NCBI RefSeq assembly: GCF_002242805.1 | Contig: NZ_MCGQ01000016.1 | Span: 310,481-374,480 of the forward strand | Length of the DNA: 64,000 bases | Source: Streptomyces diastatochromogenes | GTDB lineage: Bacteria; Actinomycetota; Actinomycetes; Streptomycetales; Streptomycetaceae | Direction: 5' to 3' | Part shown: one piece after another, positions 1-7,812 of the stretch | Layout of the letters: each line of letters begins with the position of its first letter | How positions within the stretch are numbered: position 1 is the first letter of the stretch | Notes under the pieces: generated by a model | What the model was told of the DNA's origin: nothing | Databases searched by the model: none | What the model saw: only the letters and a program-made list of their open reading frames with translations | Translations under genes and position numbers: made by a program

Positions 1-1350
1 TGCGACAGTGAGGGCGTCGACGTACAGCTCGGTGATGTGCTTGATCTGCTCGTCGGTGATCTTCTTGCGCTTGTCGCCAAATGACTTGCGTTCCCTCTCC
101 CACTGGTCGCGGGCGTCGAGCAGGATCACTTTGCCCCGCAGCCTCTCGGCCTTGCGGTTGGTGAGGATCCAGAAATACGTGGAAATGCCGGTATTGTAGA
201 AGAGCTGGTCCGGCAGGGCGACGATGCCCTCCAGCCAGTCGTTCTCCAGGATCCATTGGCGGATCTTCGACTCACCGGACTCGGCGGCGCCGGTGAAAAG
301 TGGCGAGCCGTTGAAGACGATCGCCAGCCGGGAGCCCTTGCCCTCGACGGGTTCCATCTTGGAGATCATGTGCTGCAGGAAGAGGAATGAGCCGTCGTTG
401 ATACGCGGCGTTCCCGCGCCGAAGCGGCCGGCGTGGCCGATCTTGGTCTCGTCCTCGACCGCGTCCTTGACCTTCTTCCACTCCACGCCGAACGGTGGGT
501 TGGCCAGCATGTAGTCGAACTTCCGGTCCGGGTGACCGTCGTCGCTGAAGGAGTTGCCGAAGTGGATATGGCCGCGCTGGTTGCGCATGAGCATGTCCGA
601 CTGGCAGACCGCCCAGGACTCGGCGTTGATTTCCTGACCGAAGAGGAAGACTTCGGCATTCGGATTGATCGACTTGATCAGGTCCTCGGTGGCGGTGAGC
701 ATGCCGCCCGTTCCGCAAGCTGGGTCGAGGACGTTGATGACCTGACCCTCGGCGACGATGGTGTCCACGTCCGGGGCGATCAGCAGGTTGACCATCAACT
801 TGATGACTTCGCGTGGAGTGAAGTGCTCACCAGCGGTCTCGTTGGAGTCCTCGGCGAACTTGCGGATCAGGTGCTCGAAGACGTAGCCCATGTCGTGGTT
901 GGTGAGCTTGTCAAGGTCGCGCATTTTGGCGAACCTGCCCACAACCTCGTAGAGGAGCTTCGCGCCCGCGAGCCGGGTGATCTCATTGTCCAGGTCGAAG
1001 CGTTCCAGGATCCTCCGGACGTTGGAAGAGAAACTGTTGATGTAGTCGCGCAGGTTCTTCGCGACGGTCTGCGGATCGCCGGCGATGGTTGAGAAGTCCT
1101 GCTTGGAGGTGTTGTAGAAAGGCAGCTTCGCTGCGACCTCCAGCAGGCGGGTCTTGTTCTGGATATTTAGGGAGGCATCACGGTCCCACACCGCCTGACG
1201 TGTCGGGGCCATCACCGCGTCGAGACGACGCAGAAGCGTGAAAGGAAGGATTACCTGCCCGTACTCGTGCCGCTTGTAGTCGCCGCGCAGCAGGTCGGCA
1301 ACCGACCAGATGTCGTTCGCCATCTTGGAATGTGTCGGGCCTGAAGTCAC
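1..1350 (-). CDS. hsdM: Type I restriction-modification DNA methyltransferase subunit (HsdM), C-terminus beyond the window
   Basis: N6-adenine DNA methyltransferase of a type I R-M system; uses SAM to methylate the target chosen by a specificity subunit. The frame is open to base 1, so 450 codons are visible and the C-terminus is missing. An N-terminal HsdM helical domain (about residues 10-150) precedes the Rossmann methylase core with motif I DPACGTGG (about 209-216) and the catalytic motif NPPF (about 284-287), both intact. Start: GTG at 1350 overlaps the stop of the upstream gene as GTGA; an in-frame ATG at 1323 is the alternative. The overlap implies translational coupling to the HTH/methylase-like gene. 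hsdR is not visible and may lie beyond the left edge. Motifs seen directly; family assignment secure. Confidence 0.93.
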   Translation of the reverse strand, partial: MTSGPTHSKMANDIWSVADLLRGDYKRHEYGQVILPFTLLRRLDAVMAPTRQAVWDRDASLNIQNKTRLLEVAAKLPFYNTSKQDFSTIAGDPQTVAKNLRDYINSFSSNVRRILERFDLDNEITRLAGAKLLYEVVGRFAKMRDLDKLTNHDMGYVFEHLIRKFAEDSNETAGEHFTPREVIKLMVNLLIAPDVDTIVAEGQVINVLDPACGTGGMLTATEDLIKSINPNAEVFLFGQEINAESWAVCQSDMLMRNQRGHIHFGNSFSDDGHPDRKFDYMLANPPFGVEWKKVKDAVEDETKIGHAGRFGAGTPRINDGSFLFLQHMISKMEPVEGKGSRLAIVFNGSPLFTGAAESGESKIRQWILENDWLEGIVALPDQLFYNTGISTYFWILTNRKAERLRGKVILLDARDQWERERKSFGDKRKKITDEQIKHITELYVDALTVA

Positions 1351-3119
1351 AGCTCTCTCGTCTCGTTGTCGGTCGCAATGGCACCATCAGTGTCCCGCGC
1401 CGCGGAGAAGCCCGGTGCTAGAACACCCGTAGTCAGTGCGTGGAGGGTTTGGTCGATTACATGCGAGCTCGTCTTCGCGAGCGCCGTGAGCGTGTCCTGC
1501 AGTTGTTGCAGATAGCGGAACGCGTCGCCGTAGCGGCGCTGTTCGGCAAGGGGCAAGCGAGGGATGCGGCAACGGCGCAAGTCCTCGCGGTTGAGCGCAC
1601 CAAGGGTGTTGGCCACAGGCAGAGCCTGGGCGTCGGCCTGCAGAAAGGCCACGACGAAGTGCGGATCCAGCCGGTCGGCGTTAATCTCGACGACCTGGGC
1701 CACACCGATCCCGTCCTCGGCGGTGCCGGTCGCCACGACCGGCGGACGCCCGAGTGTGCGCATGAGTAGATCGCCAGCGCTCGGCGTGGTCTCGCGTGAG
1801 CGGATTTTCAGTGCTCCGGTGCGTTCCAGTTCTGCGAAGGAGACGTACATGTGGCGGACCTGAGTGTTGGGCGCGGTGAAGTTCGGCAGTCCCTGTCCGA
1901 TGTGCGTATAGAGGGCCCGCAGCCGACCGGTGACACGGGCGAAGTCGTCTGGGCTCGTCTCCACATGTGCGCTGACGTACCGGGAGGGTAGGAGGCTGAC
2001 ATCATCGTCGAGGAGTTCCTGACACGGCACGGCGCGAGAGACGGCCGGGCTGTCGCCGCGGACGATGTCTCGCCAGGCGGCATTTCCGTCTGGGACATCG
2101 GCAGGGTCACTCAGCCCCGACAAGTCGATCATGTCCACGGTATCGGGGGTGGGGGTGCCGTAGGGGCGTCGCAGGACCCAGATGTGGAGGCTTGAGTCCG
2201 GTGTCGAGCCCATCCCTGTCGGCAGCGCGATCACGCTGCGGAGAGCGCCGGAGCGCACCAATGCGGTGCGGATGCTCTGCCCGGACGGTTGGATGCAGGT
2301 GCGCGGGGACACTGCGACGACGGCCACGCCATGCGGGCGGAGGTGCGCGTAACAGTGCTGTACCCAGGCCAGCTCAGGGTCGCGCGGAGAGGGGATGCCG
2401 AACGTCCAGCGCTGATCGTCGGCCAGTTTGGTTGCCGGCCACTGCAGCAGGTCGAAGGGTGGTTCGCAGATGACAGCCGCAGACGCGCCCAAGTAGGTGC
2501 CGAGCTGGTTGTCTAGCAAGGAATCCCCGGAGTGGATCTCGTACTTCACGCTCTGGGTGTCGCTCCGCAGGTGTAGCGCGGCTTTCGCTTTCGCCGCTGC
2601 CAGCTCGTCGATCTCCTGCCCCACTAGTTTGACGCTGCTGCCGAACCTGTCGGCGACGGCCATCAGTAGCGTCGCCTCGGCGCAGGCAGGGTCGAGTACG
2701 ACAGGTGGGTCCGTATCGGGCACGTCGGTGTCGTCTGAGTGGTTTGGCGGGGGCGCCGTTGACTGCGGAAGCAGGGATGTCATCACCCTCGCCAGCAACT
2801 GGCCAGGGGTGAGGTCGGCGAGACCGTGCTCCGGCTCTCGCGTGTAGCTAGGTCCACCGCTGGCGAACGGTGACAGGTCGCTGATGCTCTGAGTCCCGGT
2901 CTCCGTGCTGCCAGCGGTCGCCAGCTGGTCACTCTTTCCGGTCTCCTTCAGCCACGCCTCAACCTCCTTCCGAGAGAACGTCGGACGTTGCGGGGTGCCG
3001 CCGAGCTGCTGCGGGAACCCCGGGTAGCGGCGTCGCCAGTTGGAGACGGCAGCACGGCCGACACCGGCCAGCCGCGCAATCTCGGCGGCGGTCATCTGGT
3101 CGTGCTGGTCCGAGGTCAT
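1347..3119 (-). CDS. HTH + degenerate N6-methyltransferase core + HsdS-like target-recognition tail, fused
   Basis: 590 aa from the ATG at 3119; further upstream codons would lie inside the promoter. Residues about 10-35 are a helix-turn-helix (AAEIARLAGVGRAAVSNWRR) followed by a wing-like stretch to about 60. About 140-330 align in order with an N6-methylase fold, but motif I reads DPACAEAT (143-150) instead of DPACGTGG and the catalytic motif reads EPPF (219-222) instead of N/DPPF, so SAM binding and catalysis are probably lost. The last 200 residues look like one HsdS half: a GDLL strand, a late PHFVVAFLQ segment, PRLPLAEQRRYGDAF and a final helix, as in target-recognition domains. It overlaps hsdM by 4 bp. 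Inference: it supplies DNA specificity, and its HTH may autoregulate. Databases may simply call it N-6 DNA methylase. Confidence 0.8.
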   Translation of the reverse strand: MTSDQHDQMTAAEIARLAGVGRAAVSNWRRRYPGFPQQLGGTPQRPTFSRKEVEAWLKETGKSDQLATAGSTETGTQSISDLSPFASGGPSYTREPEHGLADLTPGQLLARVMTSLLPQSTAPPPNHSDDTDVPDTDPPVVLDPACAEATLLMAVADRFGSSVKLVGQEIDELAAAKAKAALHLRSDTQSVKYEIHSGDSLLDNQLGTYLGASAAVICEPPFDLLQWPATKLADDQRWTFGIPSPRDPELAWVQHCYAHLRPHGVAVVAVSPRTCIQPSGQSIRTALVRSGALRSVIALPTGMGSTPDSSLHIWVLRRPYGTPTPDTVDMIDLSGLSDPADVPDGNAAWRDIVRGDSPAVSRAVPCQELLDDDVSLLPSRYVSAHVETSPDDFARVTGRLRALYTHIGQGLPNFTAPNTQVRHMYVSFAELERTGALKIRSRETTPSAGDLLMRTLGRPPVVATGTAEDGIGVAQVVEINADRLDPHFVVAFLQADAQALPVANTLGALNREDLRRCRIPRLPLAEQRRYGDAFRYLQQLQDTLTALAKTSSHVIDQTLHALTTGVLAPGFSAARDTDGAIATDNETREL

Positions 3120-3177
3120 GTTGGTGACCGTATCTGTAGGCCTCTCATTACGGCAAGTGCGCGTGAACATCGACGTT

Positions 3178-3207
3178 ACCGTACACAACTTCACTGTGTA
3201 CATTCAA
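3178..3207 (-). promoter_or_regulatory. Promoter of the R-M genes with an embedded inverted-repeat operator
   Basis: Read on the minus strand, TTGAAT (3202-3207) and TACGGT (3178-3183) stand 18 bp apart, as -35 and -10. The spacer holds a perfect inverted repeat: GTACACA (3181-3187), 7 bp, TGTGTAC (3195-3201). A protein bound there would cover the promoter. The first gene begins about 50 bp after the expected transcript start. The HTH of that gene is the obvious candidate binder (inference). Confidence 0.6.
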
Positions 3208-3492
3208 ACTGCATGGCACGAATGACCACAAGGGGCTTGCGGGGGCGAGGTCTGCCCACTACCGTCCTTTTCGGTGGAGTCGCAGCGTCGACCGATGGCT
3301 CCTCCGGATTCCCCGCGTCAGGGCCGCCCCCGGCACCCCCGGGATGGCTGGGCTGCGTCCCAAGTGCTTCCGAACCGACCCGCTCCCAAGCCGCAGCGGA
3401 CGTCTGCGCTGCATTGGTCATGCCCATGCCTATTTCGACTCTTATGAAGGTCGGGAGACGCGCGACCGAGATCGCCTAGCTGGAGGAGAAAA
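3204..3492. other. Intergenic stretch between the R-M operon and the small Cys protein
   Basis: Apart from the R-M promoter at its left edge, nothing convincing is seen. An open frame from the ATG at 3213 to 3479 lacks a ribosome site and gives a Pro/Ser/Ala-rich product with no family resemblance. A forward promoter for the gene at 3493 is expected here but no clear -35/-10 pair was found. Confidence 0.4.
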
Positions 3493-3753
3493 GTGCACCA
3501 TCAGCGCAAAGTCCGCGCCGTCGAGCGCGCCCTACGGCACTGCCGGCACGGGAAGCCGACTTCCTGCGGCAAGACCTGGTTCGTTGACCGCATCGCCGCG
3601 GACCTGGCTCTTGCCGGGATTCGTGCTCATGGGGCGGCGCGCGTCAAGGCCCCCATCCGCTCCTACAACTGTCCGCGGTGCCACGGATGGCACCTGACCT
3701 CGGCTCCCGCCCGGCGGGACCACGCAACACGAAAGATCACACGACGTCACTGA
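3493..3753 (+). CDS. Small basic protein with a CPRCHGWH zinc-ribbon-like motif
   Basis: 86 aa from a GTG at 3493 preceded by GGAGGA (3482-3487). The product is basic and His-rich with Cys at about 18 and 26 and a later YNCPRCHGWHLTS block (about 58-70), so two Cys pairs could hold one zinc. Small proteins with a CxxCxGWHLT block are common in actinobacterial accessory and phage-derived DNA; their function is not known to me. It is followed after 114 bp by the TIGR04141 gene in the same direction, so a shared transcript is possible. The start is well supported, the function is not. Confidence 0.6.
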   Translation: MHHQRKVRAVERALRHCRHGKPTSCGKTWFVDRIAADLALAGIRAHGAARVKAPIRSYNCPRCHGWHLTSAPARRDHATRKITRRH

Positions 3754-3867
3754 CAGGACGACCGAGCGCTAGCCCCTGCTGTTCGCGCGCTATCTACGGA
3801 CCCACTACGGGGCGCGCATCAGCTCCACCTCGAACAACCGGAGGAAGAAATCACCCACCCGACCGCC

Positions 3868-5535
3868 ATGGCGACCCTTTACCGCCTCATCGGTGTCACC
3901 CCCACTGTGGAGGCGATGAGGACGGCGATTGAAGGAGACCGGCTCAACCACTGGGAGGCCCACCTGCACGACGCTAGTGCAGGGCTGGGCGTGCCTGCGG
4001 TCTTCCTCAGGGCCGGAAAGGACTGCGAGGCAACCTGGTGCGGAGTAATGGCGCGCACCACAGGGATCCGAGTCGCGGAGCCCAAGCGTCGGACGGCCGC
4101 GCTCCTGCTGATCGCCGTCGACGGCGGAGTGTACGCCATCGCCCACGACGAGGGCTTCCGCCTGCTCCCCGAGGACATCAAGGACCCTCGCTTTGGCCTC
4201 TCCTTTGCCATCCGGCAGATCGACCCCCAGCAGGTCCGCGGACTGGTCGCCTACACCCTCGGACAGGCCAGGACCGACATCGCGATCGTGCCGGGCGGCA
4301 TCCCCGTCCCCTCGCTCGGCATCCGGGAATACGCCCAGCTCGTGTCTCGCATCGGCGGCTACCTCGACAACACCGAGCTGACGTACTCCCAGTACGGCCG
4401 GGGAAAGACCACCAGCGCGGAGGGCGGGAGCGGCCTGCGACTTCGGCTCGGCGTCGAGCCCGCAGACCTGATCGCCGACGTCCGAGAGATCAGTCGCATC
4501 TGTCGCGAAGTCGAGCCTCAGCAGGGACTGGAGTTCGTCGAACATCTCGTACCGGTCCGGGATCCGAAGACCCGTGAAGTCCTCGACTCAGCCTTGGACG
4601 ACGCCCTCGGACGCTTCGACGACGGCGCGATCACCATTTCTGTACCGGCGGACTATATCGGTGCCTATGAGGAGGCCGTGGCCTTCGGGGTGAAGATCGG
4701 TGCAGGCGGGCCGAAGCGGGTGGACGATCTGGCTGTTGGTCATCTTCTCGACTGTGTGCGTACTCGTAAGCCTGGCCTCCGCTTGGAGGCACTGCGCGAG
4801 GGCAGGGTCTACGTCTACCAGCACGACGCGGCCGACCTGCCTGCCGCCACCAAGGCACTGCGCTGGATCGAGGCGGAAACGAGCCTGGGTGAGCGGCGGT
4901 TCTGTCTGCTCGACCAGTCCTGGTACGAGATCGGCGCGATCTATCGGGCCGAGGTCAAGAACGTCATTTCTCGGGTGATCAGCCCCACGCCCTCGATGTC
5001 CCTGCCTCCGTGGCCGCGGGGCGTCGACGAAGAAACGTACAACCGGAAGCTGTCCGAAGCCTCGGAGGGACGAGGTTTCATCAATCTGGACCGCGCCTAC
5101 GTGAAGAACCCCCTCAAGCGTCGTGATGTCCTGGAGGTCAGCGACCACTTGACCCCTGACGGCACCCTGGTCCTGGTCAAGCCGGCTCACGGTCGGTCGG
5201 GTCCGCTCAGTCACCTGTTCAACCAGGGACTCGTGGCCGTCCAGATGTTGCAGAACTCGGCTGCGGTTCGAGCAGAGTTCGCCAGGGTCGTCCGCGAGAG
5301 GAGTGGCGGTAGGCGCCGCCTTCCTGAGAACTTCGTTCCCCGGCGGCTTGTCTTCGCCATCCACCTGAAGCGCGGGACGGAACTGACGCCGGACACGCTC
5401 TTCGCCTTCTCCCAGGTCACACTCGCGCAGACTGTCAAGACCCTGCAGCAGTGGGGCGTCACGGTCGAGGTCATCGGTATCCCGGACGGCGGCCCCAACG
5501 CCGCCCATGACAACGTGGAGGAGTCTGCGGCGTAG
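3868..5535 (+). CDS. TIGR04141 / DUF6119 family sporadically distributed protein
   Basis: 555 aa, the usual length for this family. I recognise it from the N-terminal TLYRLIG block, the LLLIAVDGGVYAIAHDEGF segment (about 75-93), the following GFRLLPEDIKDPRFGL, the conserved YSQYGRGKTT (about 170-180), and the C-terminal half with PVKPAHG-like and SHLFNQG segments (about 430-450). The biochemical activity is not established; the family is patchy across bacteria, and such genes turn up in defence-type neighbourhoods. No membrane segment or signal peptide. No in-frame start precedes the ATG at 3868; its ribosome site is weak (GGAGGA about 23 bp upstream). Next to an R-M operon, a defence or defence-associated role is a reasonable inference only. 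Confidence 0.75.
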   Translation: MATLYRLIGVTPTVEAMRTAIEGDRLNHWEAHLHDASAGLGVPAVFLRAGKDCEATWCGVMARTTGIRVAEPKRRTAALLLIAVDGGVYAIAHDEGFRLLPEDIKDPRFGLSFAIRQIDPQQVRGLVAYTLGQARTDIAIVPGGIPVPSLGIREYAQLVSRIGGYLDNTELTYSQYGRGKTTSAEGGSGLRLRLGVEPADLIADVREISRICREVEPQQGLEFVEHLVPVRDPKTREVLDSALDDALGRFDDGAITISVPADYIGAYEEAVAFGVKIGAGGPKRVDDLAVGHLLDCVRTRKPGLRLEALREGRVYVYQHDAADLPAATKALRWIEAETSLGERRFCLLDQSWYEIGAIYRAEVKNVISRVISPTPSMSLPPWPRGVDEETYNRKLSEASEGRGFINLDRAYVKNPLKRRDVLEVSDHLTPDGTLVLVKPAHGRSGPLSHLFNQGLVAVQMLQNSAAVRAEFARVVRERSGGRRRLPENFVPRRLVFAIHLKRGTELTPDTLFAFSQVTLAQTVKTLQQWGVTVEVIGIPDGGPNAAHDNVEESAA

Positions 5536-5722
5536 GCGCGACGACACAGCTTCCTCGTGTGCGGCTGCTGATTCGTGGCCGACGATTCCGGCCGGCTCGA
5601 CCTGCGAGGTTCTTCCGGCCGGGAGACCGCAACTGCGAGCCGGATTCGGCGTATCGCAGCATCGAGACGACGAGGGCTACGACGGCGGCGATGTAGAGGA
5701 CGACGGCGGTGCGCTGCCGCAC
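5471..5722 (-). CDS. Possible small single-pass membrane protein, tail overlapping the island end
   Basis: 83 codons from a GTG at 5722 with GAGGAG correctly spaced upstream. The first 25 residues hold one hydrophobic helix (VVLYIAAVVALVVSML); the rest is Arg-rich. It overlaps the 3' end of the ATP-binding gene upstream by 46 bp and, antiparallel, the last 65 bp of the TIGR04141 gene. The helix and ribosome site look real, but the Arg-rich tail resembles out-of-frame reading of high-GC DNA, as if the original 3' end were replaced when the island arrived. It may be a truncated gene. Confidence 0.4.
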   Translation of the reverse strand: MRQRTAVVLYIAAVVALVVSMLRYAESGSQLRSPGRKNLAGRAGRNRRPRISSRTRGSCVVAPTPQTPPRCHGRRWGRRPGYR

Positions 5723-6147
5723 TGCTCGGACTCCTCACCACACACCCGAAGTTCGGCCCACGTGACCTTGCCCCAGCCGTGAAGGTCGTAGCCCCAGCGA
5801 TCGGCGATTGTGTCGATCACAGACAGACCCCGGCCGTTCTCGGAGTCCTCGTCCGGCTTCGTCATCTCCGGACCCTCGCGGGACTTGTCGGCCACGCCGA
5901 TGCGAATACGGTCCTCGGTGACGCGTCGGACCACGACGCGGGCTGCGCGATCGTGGGTGTGGTCGAGGCTGTTGGTGAACAGCTCGGACACGATCAGCGC
6001 TGCGGCGTCGACCAGCTCGACTATGCCCCACCGGTTCAGCGCCTCGGTGACGAGCTGCCGGGCACGCCCGGCGGACTCCGGTTCGCACGGCAGGGTTTTG
6101 CTGTAGCCGATGCCGGTCGCGGCGGGTCTGGCGGCGGACATGGTCAC
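5677..6147 (-). CDS. ATP-binding regulatory protein, RsbW/anti-sigma-like HATPase_c_2 domain
   Basis: 156 aa; a single GHKL-type kinase fold as in anti-sigma factors. The N-box is SELFTNSLDHTHD, followed by the G1-type VADKSREGP and the G2-type ENGRGLSVIDTIADRWG. Such single-domain ATPases are very numerous in Streptomyces and act by binding sigma factors or regulators; the partner here is unknown. GTG at 6147 is chosen because GGAAGGA lies 7-8 nt upstream; an ATG at 6141 is the alternative. It is divergent from the HTH-TPR gene at 6351 with about 200 bp between, a common pairing that suggests the two act in one switch. Confidence 0.85.
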   Translation of the reverse strand: MTMSAARPAATGIGYSKTLPCEPESAGRARQLVTEALNRWGIVELVDAAALIVSELFTNSLDHTHDRAARVVVRRVTEDRIRIGVADKSREGPEMTKPDEDSENGRGLSVIDTIADRWGYDLHGWGKVTWAELRVCGEESEQCGSAPPSSSTSPPS

Positions 6148-6350
6148 GAAATGTTCCTTCCGGTGGGCGTGGGACGCCCCGCCCTGTCGGGGGACGAGCA
6201 GGACGGCGCTCTCATCCACTGCCGCCGGGTCGGGAAGCGAGCGGATGGGTACCTCCGGCGGCTGGTATCCATCCAACGCGGGTACGACCGCAGGGAGAAC
6301 GGGCCATGCTGGTAGGGCCGTTGAATGCGTTGAACGCCAGGGAGCTGGAC

Positions 6351-7676
6351 ATGGGACGCACACCGAACGTCGCCCTTGCCGCGCTCATGCGTGAGGCCGG
6401 ATGGGGAAACGGGCAGCTGGCACGAGCCGTGAACCGCACCGCGTCCGAGGGTGGACTGACGCTGCACTACGACGCGAGCACCGTGACGCACTGGCTGAGG
6501 GGAAGTGTCCCGAGGGAAGAGGCGCGGGCGGCCGTCGTCGAAGCGCTCTCCCGGAGGGTCGGCCGGGTCGTGACGTTCGCCGAGGCGGGGTTCCCCGGTG
6601 AGGACGTGAACCGGTCCGCCGCTCTGGCTGATCTCGTGCGGAGCGACCTGGATCCGTCGCGGCGTGGAGTGCTTGTCACCGGGCTGTATTCGGCCGCCCT
6701 GATGGTTCCGCGGTTCTCCGATCTGAGCGACCGTCTCGACCATGCCGACGACGAGGTGAAGGCCGGGCGCACGGTAAGGGTGGGCGCGGGCGAGGTCACG
6801 ACCGTCCAGCGGATGACGGACCACATCGCGACGATCCTCGACGATCTCGGTGGTGGCCATGCCCGGCCGATGGCGGCGGCATTCCTGTCGAACACAGTGC
6901 TGCCGTGGCTCGACGCGGACGCCACCTCGAAGGTGAAGAACGACCTGCTCGCCGCCGCCAGCGATTTCGTGTACCTGACCGGCTGGATGGCCATGTACGA
7001 GCGGGCTCACGGCCTGGGGCAGAAGTACTTCGTCCAGGCGCTCGACCTGGCAAAGGAAGGCGGCGACCAGGTCACGTACTGCCGGACGCTGCGAGGCATG
7101 GCGTTGCAGGCGGCCAGCCTGCGGCACGGTTCGAAGGCTCTGGAACTGGCGGACTCGGCCGCCGAGGCGGCTCCGGCCGCCGGCCCCAGGCTCGGCGCAT
7201 TCCTGCGGGGCCAGCAGGCGCACGGTGCGGCGCTTGTCGGCGACCGGCAACAGGCCTTCAGCCGCCTGCGGGAGACCGAGCAGGCCTTGGCGCAGGCCGA
7301 CGGCCGAAACGACGCCGTCGGCGGGTACGACCAAGCGGCCTACCAGTTCCACGTCAGCGGGGTCCTGTACGCGCTCGGCGACCTGCCCGGCTCCATCAAG
7401 GCCATGCAGCAGTCGAACCGCGCCCGCCCCGCACATGAGCGCCAGGGGCGCATGCATGCGAACGGCGTCCTCGCCTCCCGGCAGTGGGAGCAGGGGCACG
7501 TGGAGGCCGCATGCGGCGTCTGGGAGCGATTCCTGGACGACTACACCGCCCTGTCGTCTTCACGCGGTGACGAGCACTTCGACACGCTCAAGAAGCACGT
7601 GGCCACGCGCAAGAGCCGGGCTGTGCGGGTGCTCGGGGAGCGGGTTCGTGAGGTTGCGAGGCAGAAGGCCGCCTAG
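6351..7676 (+). CDS. Transcriptional regulator with N-terminal HTH and TPR-like helical repeats
   Basis: 441 aa from the ATG at 6351 (GGGAG 6 nt upstream). The first 75 residues (MREAGWGNGQLARAVNRTA, then an STVTHWLRG recognition region) are an XRE-like HTH. Residues about 150-420 are alanine-rich paired helices typical of tetratricopeptide repeats, as in actinobacterial HTH-TPR regulators that may sense peptides or partner proteins. No catalytic motif or membrane segment. Divergent from the anti-sigma-like ATPase. A strong hairpin follows 12 bp after the stop, so it is probably monocistronic. Target genes unknown. Confidence 0.85.
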   Translation: MGRTPNVALAALMREAGWGNGQLARAVNRTASEGGLTLHYDASTVTHWLRGSVPREEARAAVVEALSRRVGRVVTFAEAGFPGEDVNRSAALADLVRSDLDPSRRGVLVTGLYSAALMVPRFSDLSDRLDHADDEVKAGRTVRVGAGEVTTVQRMTDHIATILDDLGGGHARPMAAAFLSNTVLPWLDADATSKVKNDLLAAASDFVYLTGWMAMYERAHGLGQKYFVQALDLAKEGGDQVTYCRTLRGMALQAASLRHGSKALELADSAAEAAPAAGPRLGAFLRGQQAHGAALVGDRQQAFSRLRETEQALAQADGRNDAVGGYDQAAYQFHVSGVLYALGDLPGSIKAMQQSNRARPAHERQGRMHANGVLASRQWEQGHVEAACGVWERFLDDYTALSSSRGDEHFDTLKKHVATRKSRAVRVLGERVREVARQKAA

Positions 7677-7688
7677 GAGGCGTGACGC

Positions 7689-7722
7689 GAAGACTCCGCC
7701 CCGCTGCGGGAGGCGGAGCTTC
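7689..7722 (+). terminator. Hairpin terminator after the HTH-TPR gene
   Basis: GAAG-A-CTCCGCC pairs with GGCGGAGCTTC, with a further CCGC/GCGG pairing inside. The stem is 11 bp with one bulged A and begins 12 bp beyond the stop codon. There is no U tract, as is usual in Streptomyces. Confidence 0.7.
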
Positions 7723-7812
7723 GTACGCCCAGGCATTCCATGAGCATCCGTATTCCGCTCTCAAGATCCCAGCGCTAGCTTCGCCCCCCTGTTTCCAGGA
7801 AGGGGCACTCAC

